NCBI GenBank assembly: GCA_016195265.1
Contig: JACPZW010000001.1
Coordinates: 1 to 60,541, forward strand
Direction of reading: 5' to 3'
Source of the DNA: Acidobacteriota bacterium
GTDB lineage: Bacteria; Acidobacteriota; Vicinamibacteria; Vicinamibacterales; CAVVIG01
DNA length: 60,541 bases
Below the pieces are notes generated by a model, which was not told the origin of the DNA, did no database searches, and saw only the letters and a program-made list of their open reading frames with translations. Shown piece by piece: positions 16,998-26,966 of this stretch (its first letter is position 1; every line of letters begins with the position of its first letter). A program made the position numbers and the translations under genes.

Positions 16998-17497
16998 GAA
17001 CGGCGCTGGCGGTCGCACTCCTCGCGGTCGTTGCGGCGCCGGCGTCGGCGCAGCCGAAGACACCGCTCGCCCAGCTCGAGTTCCTGGCGGGCGAGTGGGA
17101 GGCGATCGCGGCCGCGCCCGGCGAATCGGGTGGCTTCGGGTTCGCCTTCGCCGCCCAGGGCCGCGTGCTCGTCCGGACGAATCATGCCGAATACGCGGCG
17201 AGTGACCGCGGACCGGCGTCGCGCCACGACGATCTGATGGTCGTCTACGCCGAGGGCGGCGTCATCAAGGCCGACTACTTCGACAATGAAGATCACGTCA
17301 TCCGCTACACGGCGCAGGTCCGCGGCGCCCGCGACGTCGTGTTCGCCTCCGACGTCACGGCCGGGGAGCCCCGCTATCGCCTCTCGTACTCGATGGGCGA
17401 CGACGGTCTCCTGAAAGGTCAGTTCGAGATCGCGCCGCCCGGCGAGCCCGACGCCTTCAAGCCCTACCTCGCCTGGACGTCGCGCAAGCGGCGCTGA
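16994..17497 (+). CDS. Secreted DUF1579-like protein
   Basis: 167 residues from the ATG overlapping the pit stop. A signal peptide (MRTALAVALLAVVAAPASAQ) precedes LEFLAGEWEAIA, the kind of opening (L..L.G.W) seen in DUF1579 and related lipocalin-like domains. The rest is beta-rich with GQFEIAPPGEPDAFKPYLAWTS near the end. Function unknown. Translational coupling places it in the DUF47-pit transcript, but no direct phosphate link can be read from it. Confidence 0.7.
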   Translation: MRTALAVALLAVVAAPASAQPKTPLAQLEFLAGEWEAIAAAPGESGGFGFAFAAQGRVLVRTNHAEYAASDRGPASRHDDLMVVYAEGGVIKADYFDNEDHVIRYTAQVRGARDVVFASDVTAGEPRYRLSYSMGDDGLLKGQFEIAPPGEPDAFKPYLAWTSRKRR

Positions 17498-17498
17498 C

Positions 17499-18239
17499 GT
17501 GTTCGAGTCCGCGCTCCTCGTCGTCGCCGCGGCGAGCGGAGCGATTGCCGCCGTGACCGGCTTCGGCATCGGCAGCGTGCTGACGCCGTTTCTCGCGCTG
17601 CACGCCGGCACCAAGACCGCCGTCGCCGCCGTGTCGGTGCCTCACCTGATCGGGACCGCGCTCCGGTTCTGGCGCCTGCGCGCGAACGTCGACCGCGGTG
17701 TCCTGTGGCATTTCGGCCTGATGAGCGCGGCCGGCGGACTCGGCGGCGCGCTGCTCCACTCGTCTCTCGCGAGCCCCGCGCTCACCATCGTCTTCGGCGC
17801 GCTGCTCGTCTTCGCCGGCGCGTCGCACGTCACCGGCTTTGCACGCCGCCTGCGGTTTCATGGCAGCGTGGCCTGGGTCGCCGGCGCCGCGTCCGGTTTC
17901 TTCGGCGGCCTCGTCGGCAACCAGGGCGGCATCCGGTCGGCCGCGATGCTGGGGTTCGGATTACGGAAAGAGGCGTTCGTCGGAACCGCCACCGCGATCG
18001 CGCTGCTCGTGGACGGCGCGCGCATGCCGGTCTACGTGGCGGTGGAGTGGCGCCAGGTCGCCGCGATCTGGACGCTCGTGCTGGTTGCGACCGCCGGCGT
18101 CCTGGGAGGGACACTGGCCGGCGAGCGCCTGCTGTCGCGCGTGCCCGAGCGCCACTTCCGGCAGGTCGTCGGGATGACCATCCTGCTCCTCGGCCTCGTC
18201 ACGCTGGCTGGCCCGTCGACCGCCGGCCTCATTCCCTGA
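17499..18239 (+). CDS. TauE/SafE family membrane permease
   Basis: 246 residues with about seven to eight hydrophobic segments. The internal repeats of the family are seen: SGAIAAVTGFGIGSVLTPFLAL in the first half and SGFFGGLVGNQGGIRSAAML in the second. Members export sulfite, sulfoacetate or other anions; the substrate here is unknown. It starts with a GTG directly after the previous stop (1-bp gap) and is the last gene before a new promoter. Confidence 0.85.
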   Translation: MFESALLVVAAASGAIAAVTGFGIGSVLTPFLALHAGTKTAVAAVSVPHLIGTALRFWRLRANVDRGVLWHFGLMSAAGGLGGALLHSSLASPALTIVFGALLVFAGASHVTGFARRLRFHGSVAWVAGAASGFFGGLVGNQGGIRSAAMLGFGLRKEAFVGTATAIALLVDGARMPVYVAVEWRQVAAIWTLVLVATAGVLGGTLAGERLLSRVPERHFRQVVGMTILLLGLVTLAGPSTAGLIP

Positions 18240-18240
18240 G

Positions 18241-18310
18241 TTGACACGCCCATTGCGCTGCGCATAGCATCTCAAAGTATTGTGGATCGATATCGATGAA
18301 CGATATCGAT
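18241..18310 (+). promoter_or_regulatory. Promoter and operator of the padR efflux operon
   Basis: TTGACA (18241-18246) and TAGCAT (18265-18270) are spaced 18 bp apart. Downstream, CGATATCGAT occurs twice (18288-18297 and 18301-18310), 13 bp apart, the first within the palindrome ATCGATATCGAT. The boxes lie between the expected transcription start and the PadR ATG at 18323, a good position for autorepression. Confidence 0.55.
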
Positions 18311-18322
18311 CGGCGAGTCCTG

Positions 18323-18634
18323 ATGTCCGTTGATCACAAGAACCTGTACGTCGGCTTGATCCGGCTGCACCTGCTGCATCACGCGGCGCACGAGCCGATC
18401 TTCGGCCTCGGGATGATTCACGAGCTGGCGCGCCACGGCTATCGCCTGAGCGCGGGCACGCTCTATCCCATCCTCCATAGCCTCGAAGCCGGCGGGTACC
18501 TGAAAGCCAGCGAACAACTCGTCGAGGGCCGCCACCGCAAGGTCTACCGCGCCACCGCTACCGGACGCCGCGCGCTGCGCGAGGCCAAGGCCAAGGTCAA
18601 GGAGCTGTTCGGCGAGATGTTCGAGGACGAGTGA
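18323..18634 (+). CDS. PadR-family transcriptional regulator
   Basis: 103 residues from the ATG at 18323. An in-frame ATG at 18296 would add 9 residues but lies in the operator-like boxes. The winged helix is clear: HLLHHAAHEPIFGLGMIHEL, then SAGTLYPILHSLEAGGYLKA and RKVYRATATGRRAL. PadR proteins repress efflux genes and are released by phenolic or drug-like ligands. It is followed by tolC, RND and adaptor genes with an ATGA overlap, so it should control this efflux operon. Confidence 0.88.
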   Translation: MSVDHKNLYVGLIRLHLLHHAAHEPIFGLGMIHELARHGYRLSAGTLYPILHSLEAGGYLKASEQLVEGRHRKVYRATATGRRALREAKAKVKELFGEMFEDE

Positions 18635-20019
18635 TGCGGCGGACCTTGGCGGTCTTCGTGCTATTCGCGCTCGCGGCTCGCGCGTCGGCGCAGACGCCGC
18701 AGACGTTCACCCTGGAACGAGCGCTGCAATACGCCGGCGATCACTACCCTGCGATCCGTGCGGCGCTCGAAGAGGTCAACGTCACCTCGGCCGAGGCGCG
18801 CGTGGCACGTGCAGCCCCTCTGCCGCGGCTTGACGCCATCTGGCAGTCGAACCGCGCGACGGCGAACAACATCTTTGGTCAGGTCCTGCCGCAATCCGTG
18901 ATTCCAGCAATGTCCGGCCCCGTGCTGCCGTCGGCGTCCGCCGACAGCGTGTGGAGCAGCGCGACGGGCGCGCTCTTCTCATGGGAGCCGTTCGATTTCG
19001 GCCTGCGCGACGCGGCGATCGCCGAGGCGGACGCCGCCGTGACGCGCGCCCGCGCCGGAGAAGCGCTGACGCGTCTCGGCGTGCAGGCGGCCGTCGGCGG
19101 CGCCTTCCTGGGCGTGGTCGCCGCCCAGCGCGCCGTGGTCGCCGCGCAGGCGGATCTCGATCGCCGCGACGTGCTCGCGCGAATCGTTCACGCGCTCGTC
19201 GACAACGAGCTACGGCCGGGCGCCGATGCGTCCCGCGCGGACGCCGAACGTGCAGCCGCGCGCACGCGCCTGATCAAGGCGCAGGAGACGCTGACGCTGG
19301 CGCAGACGACGACCGTGCGTGTGCTGGGACTTTCTGCACAGGCGACGATGCCGGTGACGATCGACGCCGCGAATCTCCTCACGCAGGTCCCGGCGGCTGA
19401 CGTGGCCGCCGAGGCCGCCACGGCGCATCCGCTCGCACAGGTCCATCAGGCCGCCATCGACGTGGCGCGCGCGCAGGAAGACGTGCTCGCGCGCACCGAT
19501 CGTCCGCGCGTGTACCTGCAGTCGAGCGTGTTCGCGCGCGGCGGCGGCGCCAATCCGAGCGGTGTGCTCGACGGCGGACTCGGCGGCCTCGGCCTCGATC
19601 GCGCCAACTGGGCGGCTGGCATTCAGATCCAGTTTCCGAACCTGTTCGATTTTTCAAGCCTGCGCGCGCGTCGGGCCGGTGCTGCCGCGTCCGAGCGCGC
19701 GGAGGCCGCGCGGTACGACGAGGCGATCCTGACGATCGGCAGTCAGCAGCAGGCGGCGCTGGCCATGGTGCAGGCGGCCCGCGCGGTGGCGGCGAACACG
19801 CCCGTCCAGCTCGCCGCCGCGCGGCAGAGCGAAGCACAGGCCCGCGCCCGCTACCAGGCGGGCCTGACGAACATCGTCGACGTCGCGGACGCGCAGAGCC
19901 TGCTCGCGCAGTCCGACGTCCAGGATCAGCTCGCGCGCGTGGACGTGTGGCGCGCGCGGCTCGCGGAGGCCGTCGCGCGCGGGAGCCTCGCGCCGTTTCT
20001 GACGCTCGTGCATCCGTAA
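18634..20019 (+). CDS. TolC-like outer-membrane efflux protein
   Basis: 461 residues from the ATG at 18634 (a GTG at 18631 is adjacent). It has a signal peptide (about 1-20, ASAQ), two outer-membrane-factor repeats and long coiled-coil helices rich in Ala, Arg and Gln (about 130-230 and 335-440). The closing repeat contains YQAGLTNIVDVADAQSLLAQ, characteristic of this family. It forms the outer channel for the RND pump encoded next. It overlaps padR (ATGA) and is separated from the pump gene by 27 bp. Confidence 0.9.
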   Translation: MRRTLAVFVLFALAARASAQTPQTFTLERALQYAGDHYPAIRAALEEVNVTSAEARVARAAPLPRLDAIWQSNRATANNIFGQVLPQSVIPAMSGPVLPSASADSVWSSATGALFSWEPFDFGLRDAAIAEADAAVTRARAGEALTRLGVQAAVGGAFLGVVAAQRAVVAAQADLDRRDVLARIVHALVDNELRPGADASRADAERAAARTRLIKAQETLTLAQTTTVRVLGLSAQATMPVTIDAANLLTQVPAADVAAEAATAHPLAQVHQAAIDVARAQEDVLARTDRPRVYLQSSVFARGGGANPSGVLDGGLGGLGLDRANWAAGIQIQFPNLFDFSSLRARRAGAAASERAEAARYDEAILTIGSQQQAALAMVQAARAVAANTPVQLAAARQSEAQARARYQAGLTNIVDVADAQSLLAQSDVQDQLARVDVWRARLAEAVARGSLAPFLTLVHP

Positions 20020-20046
20020 CGTCGATTCGAGAGAGCCCGTTGCCCC

Positions 20047-23000
20047 ATGTGGTTGATTCGCGTCTCGCTTCGCCGCCCCATCACGATCCTCGTCGCCGTG
20101 ATCGCCATCGCGTTGACGGCGGTCTTCGCCATCAGCCGGATGCGCGCGGACATCTTTCCCGATCTGGATCTGCCCGTCATCTACGTCGCGCAGCCCTACG
20201 GCGGCATGAGCCCGGCGCAGATGGAGGGGTACATCACGTACTACTACGAGTACCATTTTCTGTACGTCAACGGGATTGAGAGTGTCGAGTCGAAGTCGAT
20301 CCAAAACACCAGCCTGTTGAAACTGACGTTCCATCCCGGGACGGATATGGCGCAGGCGCTCGCGCAGACGATCGGTTACGTCAACCGCGCGCACGCGTTC
20401 ATGCCGCCCGGGACCGTCGGCCCCTTCATCATGCGGTTCGACGCCGGCACGGTGCCCGTCGGCTATCTCGTCTTCTCGAGCCGCACGCGCAGCCTCGGCG
20501 AGATTCAGGACCTCGCGCTGAACCGGGTCCGTCCACAGTTCGCGACGCTGCCCGGCCTCACCTCGCCACCGCCGTTCGGGGGCAGCCAGCGGACGATCGT
20601 CGTCCGCGTCGATCCCGATCGGTTGCGCGCGTACGGCATGGCGCCGGACGAAGTCATCCGCGCGGTGACGACGGGCAACGTGATCATGCCGTCGGGCAGC
20701 GTCAACGTGGACGACCTGACGCGGATCTCGCCGGTGAACTCGGTCGTGTCGAACGTCAACGACCTGCTCGAGCTGCCGATCCGGACGGGCGCCGGGCCGG
20801 CGGTGTTCATGCGCGACATTGGGTCGATCAGCGACAGCACCGACATCCCGACCGCGTACGCGCTGGTGAACGGCCGCCGCGCGGTCTACATCCCGGTGAC
20901 GAAGCGGCCCGACGCGTCGACGCTGACCGTCGTCAGCGAGGTAAAGGCCAATCTCGGCCGATTCCAGGCGCTCGTGCCGGACGACATCGCTGTCTCCTAC
21001 GAGCTCGACCAGTCGAGGAACGTGTCCGGCGCGCTCCAGGCGGTGGTGCGCGAAGCCGCGCTTGGCGCGCTGCTGACGGGCCTGATGGTCCTGCTGTTCC
21101 TCCGCGACTGGCGCAGCTCGACGATCGTCGTCGTCACGATTCCGTTTGCGCTGCTCAGCGCGGTCGTTACGTTGTGGGGCGCCGGGCACACCATCAACAT
21201 CATGACGCTCGGTGGTCTCGCGCTCGCCGTCGGCATCCTCGTGGACGAAGCGACGGTCGCGATCGAGAACATCCATACACATCTCGCGCGCGGCGCACCG
21301 GTGGCGCGGGGCGTGCTCGATGCGAGCCGTGAGGTGATCGGTCCGCGGCTGTTGGCGATGCTGTCGGTCGTCGCCGTCTTCGTGCCGTCGTTCTTCATGA
21401 CCGGCGTGTCGCGGTCGCTCTTCGTCCCGCTGTCGCTGGCCGTGGGCTTCTCGATGATCGCGTCGTTCTTCCTGTCGAGCTCGCTCGTACCTGTCCTGGC
21501 GGTCTGGATGTTGAAAAAGGGTATGACCCCGGTCGGCCAGGGTGTAACCCCGGTCGATCAGGGTATTACCCACGGTCGCCAGGGTATGACCCTCGACTGG
21601 GTCGAGCGGCTTCGCGATCGCCTCACCCGCGTCCTTCACGCGCTGTCGCCGGCGCGTGCGCCGCTCGTGATCGCATACATCGCCGTGACCGGCGCCATCG
21701 TCGCGCTGCTGGGACCGGCACTCGGACGCGAGATCTTTCCGAGCGGAGGCGCCCATCAGTTCCAGTTGCGATTCCGGGCACCTGCCGGGACGAAGTTCGA
21801 ATCCACGGAGCGGCTCGCCGGCGACGTGCTCGACGAAATCACGCGGGCGGCCGGGCCGGAGAACGTCGACATCACGCTCGGCTACGTCGGCGTCCAGCCC
21901 TCGTCGTATCCGATCAACACGATCTTTCTGTGGACCGGCGGCCCGCACGAAGGCGTGCTGCAGGTGGCGCTCAAGCCCGATGCGCCGATCCGGCTCGACG
22001 CGTTCGAAGAGACATTGCGCGGCCGGTTCCGCACGCGCTTTCCCGCGGCGGAGTTCTCGTTCGAGCCTGGGGACATCGTCCACCGCATCATGAACTTCAG
22101 CGCCCCGACGCCGGTCGAGGTCGCCGTCGCCGGCCCCGACTTCGCCGCGAGCCGCGCGTTTGCAACCACGGTGCGGAACGAACTCGCGCGGATCCCGGCG
22201 CTGCGCGATCTGCAGATCGAACAGACGCTCGAGTACCCCGCGATTCAGGTGAACGTGGACCGGCAGCTCGCAGGACAGCTCGGCGTCACCGTCGATCACG
22301 TGGGGCGATCGTTTGCCGCCGCCACCTCGTCCAGCCGGTTCGTGGCGCCGAACTACTGGGCCGACCCGCGCACCGGCATCGCCTTTCAGGTGCAGGTGGA
22401 AGTGCCGCAGCCGCGCATGACCAGCCTGGACGATCTGCGCGTCGTTCCGGTGACGGCGGGGCGCACGCCACATCCGTTGCTCGGCGACGTCGCGCGGATT
22501 GAGAACGGCACCGTCGTCGGGGAATATGACCGCATCAACGGCCAGCGCCTGGTCACGCTGTCGGCGAACGTGTCGGGCGCCGACCTCGGGCGCGTCGCGG
22601 ATCGCGTCGATCAGGCGGTCGTGCGGGCGGGCGCGCCGCCGCGCGGCGCCACGGTCAGCGTCCGCGGACAGATCGCCGCGATGCGCGAGACGTTCGCGAA
22701 TATCGCGGCGGGCCTCGCCGTGGCCGTCGTCGTCATCTTCCTTTTGCTCGCGGCGAACTTCCAATCGCTCCGCCTCGCGTTCGTCGTCGTTTCGACGGTG
22801 CCCGCGGTGCTCGCCGGCGTCGCCCTGATGCTCGCGGCGACCGGGACGACGCTGAGCGTGCAGTCGTTCATGGGCGCCATCATGGCGGTCGGCGTCGCCG
22901 TCGCCAACGCGATTCTGCTCGTGATGTTTGCCGAGCAGTCACGCCGCCGCGGCGGATCGGCGCTCGACTCAGCGATCGATGCCGCGCGTGTGCGCATGCG

Positions 23001-23250
23001 CCCCGTACTCATGACGAGTGCGGCGATGATCGCGGGCATGGTGCCCATGGCGCTCGCCGTCGGCGAAGGCGCGGACGCGACTGCGCCGCTCGGGCGCGCG
23101 GTCATCGGCGGTCTCGCCGCCGCGACGGTGGCCACGCTGTTCGTGCTGCCCTCGGTGTACTCGCTGGTGCAGCACTCGGCAGGCATCGCATCGGTGTCGC
23201 TCGATCCGGATGACGCTGAGAGCGCGCACCGCGCGCAAGGAAGCAAATGA
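20047..23250 (+). CDS. RND-family efflux pump inner-membrane subunit
   Basis: 1067 residues, two repeats of six membrane helices with large periplasmic loops. RND motifs include [13 protein letters not shown] in the porter domain and [20 protein letters not shown] in TM4, which carries the proton-relay Asp. Similarity is to the HAE-type drug exporters rather than metal exporters. Between the two halves, at residues about 491-518, an unusual repetitive segment ([26 protein letters not shown]) is encoded by 21-bp DNA repeats. It would lie on the cytoplasmic side, where tolerance to insertion is plausible. Its stop overlaps the adaptor start. Confidence 0.9.
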   Translation: MWLIRVSLRRPITILVAVIAIALTAVFAISRMRADIFPDLDLPVIYVAQPYGGMSPAQMEGYITYYYEYHFLYVNGIESVESKSIQNTSLLKLTFHPGTDMAQALAQTIGYVNRAHAFMPPGTVGPFIMRFDAGTVPVGYLVFSSRTRSLGEIQDLALNRVRPQFATLPGLTSPPPFGGSQRTIVVRVDPDRLRAYGMAPDEVIRAVTTGNVIMPSGSVNVDDLTRISPVNSVVSNVNDLLELPIRTGAGPAVFMRDIGSISDSTDIPTAYALVNGRRAVYIPVTKRPDASTLTVVSEVKANLGRFQALVPDDIAVSYELDQSRNVSGALQAVVREAALGALLTGLMVLLFLRDWRSSTIVVVTIPFALLSAVVTLWGAGHTINIMTLGGLALAVGILVDEATVAIENIHTHLARGAPVARGVLDASREVIGPRLLAMLSVVAVFVPSFFMTGVSRSLFVPLSLAVGFSMIASFFLSSSLVPVLAVWMLKKGMTPVGQGVTPVDQGITHGRQGMTLDWVERLRDRLTRVLHALSPARAPLVIAYIAVTGAIVALLGPALGREIFPSGGAHQFQLRFRAPAGTKFESTERLAGDVLDEITRAAGPENVDITLGYVGVQPSSYPINTIFLWTGGPHEGVLQVALKPDAPIRLDAFEETLRGRFRTRFPAAEFSFEPGDIVHRIMNFSAPTPVEVAVAGPDFAASRAFATTVRNELARIPALRDLQIEQTLEYPAIQVNVDRQLAGQLGVTVDHVGRSFAAATSSSRFVAPNYWADPRTGIAFQVQVEVPQPRMTSLDDLRVVPVTAGRTPHPLLGDVARIENGTVVGEYDRINGQRLVTLSANVSGADLGRVADRVDQAVVRAGAPPRGATVSVRGQIAAMRETFANIAAGLAVAVVVIFLLLAANFQSLRLAFVVVSTVPAVLAGVALMLAATGTTLSVQSFMGAIMAVGVAVANAILLVMFAEQSRRRGGSALDSAIDAARVRMRPVLMTSAAMIAGMVPMALAVGEGADATAPLGRAVIGGLAAATVATLFVLPSVYSLVQHSAGIASVSLDPDDAESAHRAQGSK
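21518..21594 (+). repeat. 21-bp tandem repeat inside the RND pump gene
   Basis: Three full 21-mers plus a 14-nt partial unit. Each begins with an AGGGTNNNACCC core (GGGT/ACCC arms), namely GGGTATGACCC, GGGTGTAACCC, GGGTATTACCC and GGGTATGACCC. CGGTCG follows the core in the first three. The repeat length is a multiple of three, so the frame stays open. Confidence 0.9.
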
Positions 23251-24459
23251 GGATGGGTGAACAGCGTCGCGGGATCATGTCGCTTGTAGGCCGGGTCCTT
23301 TCGGACCCGGCACGATCGATCGTCGCGCTCGCACTCGGGCTGACCGCGTGCGGAGGCCGCGCGCCGGCACCGGCCGGGAACCCGCCTCAGGCCGGCCCGC
23401 CGACGCTCGACGTCGTCCGGGTCGTCGAGCAGCCCCTGAACGTCATGTTGTCGATGCCCGGCGAACTGGATCCGTACCAGGCGGTCGCGATCTACCCGAA
23501 GGTGACGGGTTTCGTGAAAACGATCCGCGTCGATCGCGGATCGCGCGTGCGGACGGGCGACGTCATCGCGCTGCTCGAAGCGCCGGAGCTTCTCTCGCAG
23601 CGCGCGGAAGCGCAATCGAAACTCCAGAATGCCGAAGCGCAGCAGGCGGCCGCGCGATCCAGAAAACGACGCCGACGCCAGTACCAGCGAGAAGTTGAAC
23701 GCGGCCGCTGCGACCCCGGGCGTTGTCGCCGGCAACGATCTCGTGCTGGCGCAGAAGACCCTCGAGGCGAGCCAGAGTCAGGTCGTCGCCGCACAGCGGA
23801 ACGTCGATGCCGCTCGACAAGCCGTGCAGTCGATCGCCGAGATCGAGGCCTACCTGAAAGTGACCGCGCCGTTCGACGGCGTCGTCACCGAGCGTAACGT
23901 CCATCCCGGCGCGCTGGTCGGTCCGGGGAGCGGGCAGTCCGCGGCGCTTCCGATGGTGCGGCTGGTCGAGAACGATCGGTTGCGCCTTGTCGTTGCGGTG
24001 CCGGAGAGCGACATCGCCGGAATGACCAGGGGCACCGAGATCTCGTTCGCAGTCCCCGCGTACCCCGCGGAGACATTCTCCGGGAAGATTGCGCGCATCG
24101 CGCACACGGTTGACGTGAAGACGCGGACGATGGCCGTCGAGGTGGACGTCATTAATAAGGATGGACGGCTGGCGGCGGGGACGTTCTGTCAGGTGCGCTG
24201 GCCCGTCCGGCGGCCCGGGCCGTCACTGCTGGTGCCGAGCGGCAGCGTCGCGAGCACGACGCAGCGGACGTTCGTCGTGCGCGTGCGCAACGGACGCACC
24301 GAGTGGGTCGATGTGAAGACCGGGCTCTCCTCGGGTCCGCTGGTCGAAGTCTTCGGCGATCTCGACGCGGGCGACGAAGTTGCGTCGCGGGGCACGGATG
24401 AAATGCCGGCGGGCACCCAGGTGCGGGCCACCGAGGTCAAGCCCGCGCCGTCTTCGTAG
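23247..24459 (+). pseudogene. RND periplasmic adaptor (MFP), frameshifted
   Basis: The first frame (from ATG 23247, overlapping the pump stop) gives a lipoprotein signal with lipobox LTAC, the beta-barrel/lipoyl start (YPKVTGFVKTIRVDRGSRV) and the hairpin helix AEAQSKLQNAEAQQAAARSR. At AAAA (23663-23666) the sense moves one base. The next frame continues NDADASTSEKLNAAAATPG, then VTAPFDGVVTERNVHPGALV and a normal C-terminus to 24459. Removing one A restores a single adaptor of about 400 residues. This is either a true +1 frameshift or a sequencing/assembly error. An intact form would bridge the pump and the TolC-like channel. The leader also contains a hairpin repeat. Confidence 0.85.
23286..23311 (+). 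repeat. TGTAGG-hairpin repeat inside the adaptor leader
   Basis: TGTAG followed by GCCGGGTCC-TTTC-GGACCCGGC, a perfect 9-bp stem (23290-23311). It is translated as part of the lipoprotein leader (VGRVLSDPARS). A similar TGTAGGGCGGG hairpin sits at 47501-47526 in another gene start. Confidence 0.7.
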
Positions 24460-24518
24460 ACCGCCTGTGTAGCGCGAGCCTTAGCTGAACGCACCGAATC
24501 TGGCGGTACAATTGCCCG

Positions 24519-24776
24519 GTGAGTTCGCGCGGGCCTCAACGAGCCGACACTGACATTCACGCCGCGACGAAGCGGTGGCTCGCGAATTGGCGACGCGTTG
24601 GTCCCGCGCTGGACGCGGAGCGGTGGAGCCGGTTGGCCGCCATGACCGCACACCAACGGGTGGACATGACGCTTGCCCTGCTCAGCCTCAGGCGGGCCGA
24701 CCTTCCAGGCGACGACGGCGAGGCCCTCGTCCGCGTCCAGCGCGCGTTCGCCCTATGGCGAAAAAAGCACGTCTGA
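24519..24776 (+). CDS. Small hypothetical protein, partner of nucleotidyltransferase-like gene
   Basis: 85 residues from a GTG. TACAAT at 24507-24512 ends 6 nt before the start, suggesting a leaderless mRNA. The sequence is helical and charged (ATKRWLANWRRVGPALDAERW ... DLPGDDGEALVRVQRAFALWR). I do not recognise a named family. It overlaps by 22 bp a following gene that resembles minimal nucleotidyltransferases, an arrangement like HEPN/MNT-type or toxin-antitoxin pairs. That role is an inference from arrangement. Confidence 0.55.
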   Translation: MSSRGPQRADTDIHAATKRWLANWRRVGPALDAERWSRLAAMTAHQRVDMTLALLSLRRADLPGDDGEALVRVQRAFALWRKKHV

Positions 24777-25064
24777 AAGACCGCACACGCGGGCTGGCCC
24801 TTGTCGCGCAGGACATTCTCACGTTCCTCAAACTTCGTGCGCCGGATGGCATACCGATTGACGTGAGCCTGGGCGCCCTCCCGTTCGAGATCGAGGTCCT
24901 CGAACGTGCCTCGCCCTGGCGTCTGTCGCCACGGGTCGCGCGATCTTGACCTGACGCGCGTGCGGCACTGGACCCGCGAGTTCGCCAAACTGCTGGAACG
25001 CGACGACCTTCTCGACCCCTTCGAAGCCGCTCTGCGCACAGCACGCGGGATGTCGTCTCGCTGA
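24755..25064 (+). pseudogene. Nucleotidyltransferase-like protein with internal deletion
   Basis: The N-part from ATG 24755 (KDRTRGLALVAQDILTFLKL ... IDVSLGALPFEIEVLERAS) resembles small nucleotidyltransferase-type proteins that accompany the preceding gene. The frame then runs out at 24949. A C-terminal part in another frame (24942-25064: DLDLTRVRHWTREFAKLLER) continues such a protein. The middle section expected between them (usually about 40 residues) is missing. Hence the gene is broken by deletion plus frame change. Confidence 0.5.
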
Positions 25065-25193
25065 AGCTCGCGCCGTGTCACGCCGAGACTGGTCGTGTTT
25101 CCCCGAAGTCAATCCCGGCCCGCGCGAAGGCGGATCAGTTCCCGCGAGCCTTCTTGACCGCCGTAGCCTTGGCGGAGGCGGTTCAGGCGAGCG
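25065..25193. other. Intergenic remnant with short inverted repeat
   Basis: No gene is seen. CCGCCGTAGCCTTGGCGGAG with flanking GCGAGCC-type words at 25140-25190 resembles, loosely, the GC-rich REP-like elements elsewhere in the window. Confidence 0.3.
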
Positions 25194-26966
25194 TCAGGCA
25201 AGCGGGAGCGTCACGACGAACCGCGCGCCGCCCTCGGCGCGATTCTCCGCACGCACGGTTCCGCCGTGCAGTTCGACGAGATGCTTCACGATCGCGAGCC
25301 CGAGGCCCGTGCCGCCGGGATCACGCGCCCGCGACTTGTCCACGCGGTAGAACCGCTCGAACACGCGCGATAAGTCCTCTTCGGGGATGCCCGGCCCTTC
25401 ATCAGCCACCGAGAGCGCCACGCGTCCGTCTTCGAGCGCGGCGCCAATGCGGATGACGGTACCTTCGGGCGCGTACGTGATTGCGTTTGCGACGAGATTG
25501 CGCAGCGCGTCGTGCAGCTTGGCGGGATCGCCCCGCACGAGATCGGCGGGGGCGGCAACGGCGACCTCGAGCCGCTGGCGCCGCGCGGCGGCCTCGGGCG
25601 CCAGATCGGCGACGACGGCATCGGCGAGCCCGCGGGTTTCGCAGGCGGCGAGATCAAGCGTCTCCTGACCGGCGTCGAGACGCGCCAGCCGCAGCAGATC
25701 CTTGACGAGCCGCTCCATCCGCTGCGTGTGCCGCGCGATGATCTCGAGAAATGTCTGGCTTTCATCAGCCGTCGCGTCACCTTCCGACAGCGCTTCGACG
25801 TAGCCGCGGATCGCGGTCAGCGGCGTCCGCAGCTCGTGCGAAACGTTGGCGACGAAATCGCGGCGGATCTGATCGGCGCGGCGCAGATCGGTGATGTCGT
25901 GCAGCACCAGGATCAAACCGTACGCGGCGGCGCCGGACGAGGGGGCCGCGCGCGCGATGATCGTCCGCGCCGGATCGCGCGGCGGCGAGAATTGAAGCGC
26001 CTCCGGCGTGCGGCCCGACAGGACCGCCGCCACCAGTTCGACGATCGCCGGCAGCCGGATCGTTTCGACATACGGCCGGCCGATCGCGGGGTCGTCGAGC
26101 TTCAGCATCTGCCGCGCGGCGTCGTTGACGAGCTGCAGGCGCCCCTGCGCGTCGACGACGATCACGCCCTCGACCATCCCGGACAGAATCGCTTCCATGC
26201 GCGTGCGATCGCGCGCCTGCTCATCGAGCCGCCGTCCCACTTCCTGCACCGACGCGTCCAGCGCCCGCGCCACCGTCCCGAGCTCGTCGTCGCCGAAGCC
26301 GAGATGGGGCGGCGTGAGATCGCCGCGCTGATACCGCTCCGCGATGCCGGCGATCAACCGAACGCGCTGGCCGATCCGCGTGGAGAAGACCCAGGCGATC
26401 GCGGCGCCGCCGAGCAGCGCGAGCCCGAGCGCGGTCAGCGTTGCCGTGAGTACCGTCTGCAGCTGATGCCGCACGTCGGTCAGCGGCAGCGCGACGCGCA
26501 CGAAGCCGACGGCGGGATGCCGGACGGGCACGGCGACGTACAGCATGTCGAGCTTGATCGTGTCGCTGAAACGGCGCGAGCGGCCCACGCCGTGTGCGCC
26601 CGCCTCGAGGACCTCCGGCCGGCGCCCGTGATTTTCCATCGCCGCCACGTCGTCCAGCGTTTCGAACGAATCGCCGACGACCGTGCCGTCAGGTGCGATC
26701 AGCGTGACGCGCGCGCCGATCAGCTCGCCGATGCGATCGGCTTCCGCGTCGAGCGCCGGCACGGTCGTCTGCGTCGTCGCCGCGGCGAGGAGATCCGCGG
26801 CCAGTCGCGCCTCGACGACGAGCGTCGCCTCGATCCGCTGGTCCATCTGGCGCCGCATGGACGTCGCGAAGAGGACCCCGGCGACCGCGAGCGCGAGGAC
26901 GGCCGCGGAAATCGCGGCGAAGAAGAACTTGAGCTGAAACGTCGATCGGCCCGGTCGCGGCGTCAT
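25194..26966 (-). CDS. phoR: Sensor histidine kinase, PhoR-like
   Basis: 590 residues. TM1 is at about 13-35, a periplasmic or extracytoplasmic sensing region spans 36-170, and TM2 is at about 172-194. HAMP follows (about 195-250), then a PAS domain (about 255-365: [21 protein letters not shown]), then the HisKA box [20 protein letters not shown] with phospho-His at about 377. HATPase_c has [31 protein letters not shown] and [19 protein letters not shown]. The domain order matches PhoR of the phosphate-starvation system. It overlaps phoB by 4 bp (ATGA). A longer sensing domain than E. coli PhoR leaves the stimulus open. Confidence 0.85.
   Translation of the reverse strand: MTPRPGRSTFQLKFFFAAISAAVLALAVAGVLFATSMRRQMDQRIEATLVVEARLAADLLAAATTQTTVPALDAEADRIGELIGARVTLIAPDGTVVGDSFETLDDVAAMENHGRRPEVLEAGAHGVGRSRRFSDTIKLDMLYVAVPVRHPAVGFVRVALPLTDVRHQLQTVLTATLTALGLALLGGAAIAWVFSTRIGQRVRLIAGIAERYQRGDLTPPHLGFGDDELGTVARALDASVQEVGRRLDEQARDRTRMEAILSGMVEGVIVVDAQGRLQLVNDAARQMLKLDDPAIGRPYVETIRLPAIVELVAAVLSGRTPEALQFSPPRDPARTIIARAAPSSGAAAYGLILVLHDITDLRRADQIRRDFVANVSHELRTPLTAIRGYVEALSEGDATADESQTFLEIIARHTQRMERLVKDLLRLARLDAGQETLDLAACETRGLADAVVADLAPEAAARRQRLEVAVAAPADLVRGDPAKLHDALRNLVANAITYAPEGTVIRIGAALEDGRVALSVADEGPGIPEEDLSRVFERFYRVDKSRARDPGGTGLGLAIVKHLVELHGGTVRAENRAEGGARFVVTLPLA

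Noticed and set aside
19654..22764. 1036-codon open frame antisense to the RND pump and channel
   Set aside because: It is an Arg/Asp/His-rich shadow frame of high-GC coding DNA. The plus strand encodes clear RND and TolC-like proteins.
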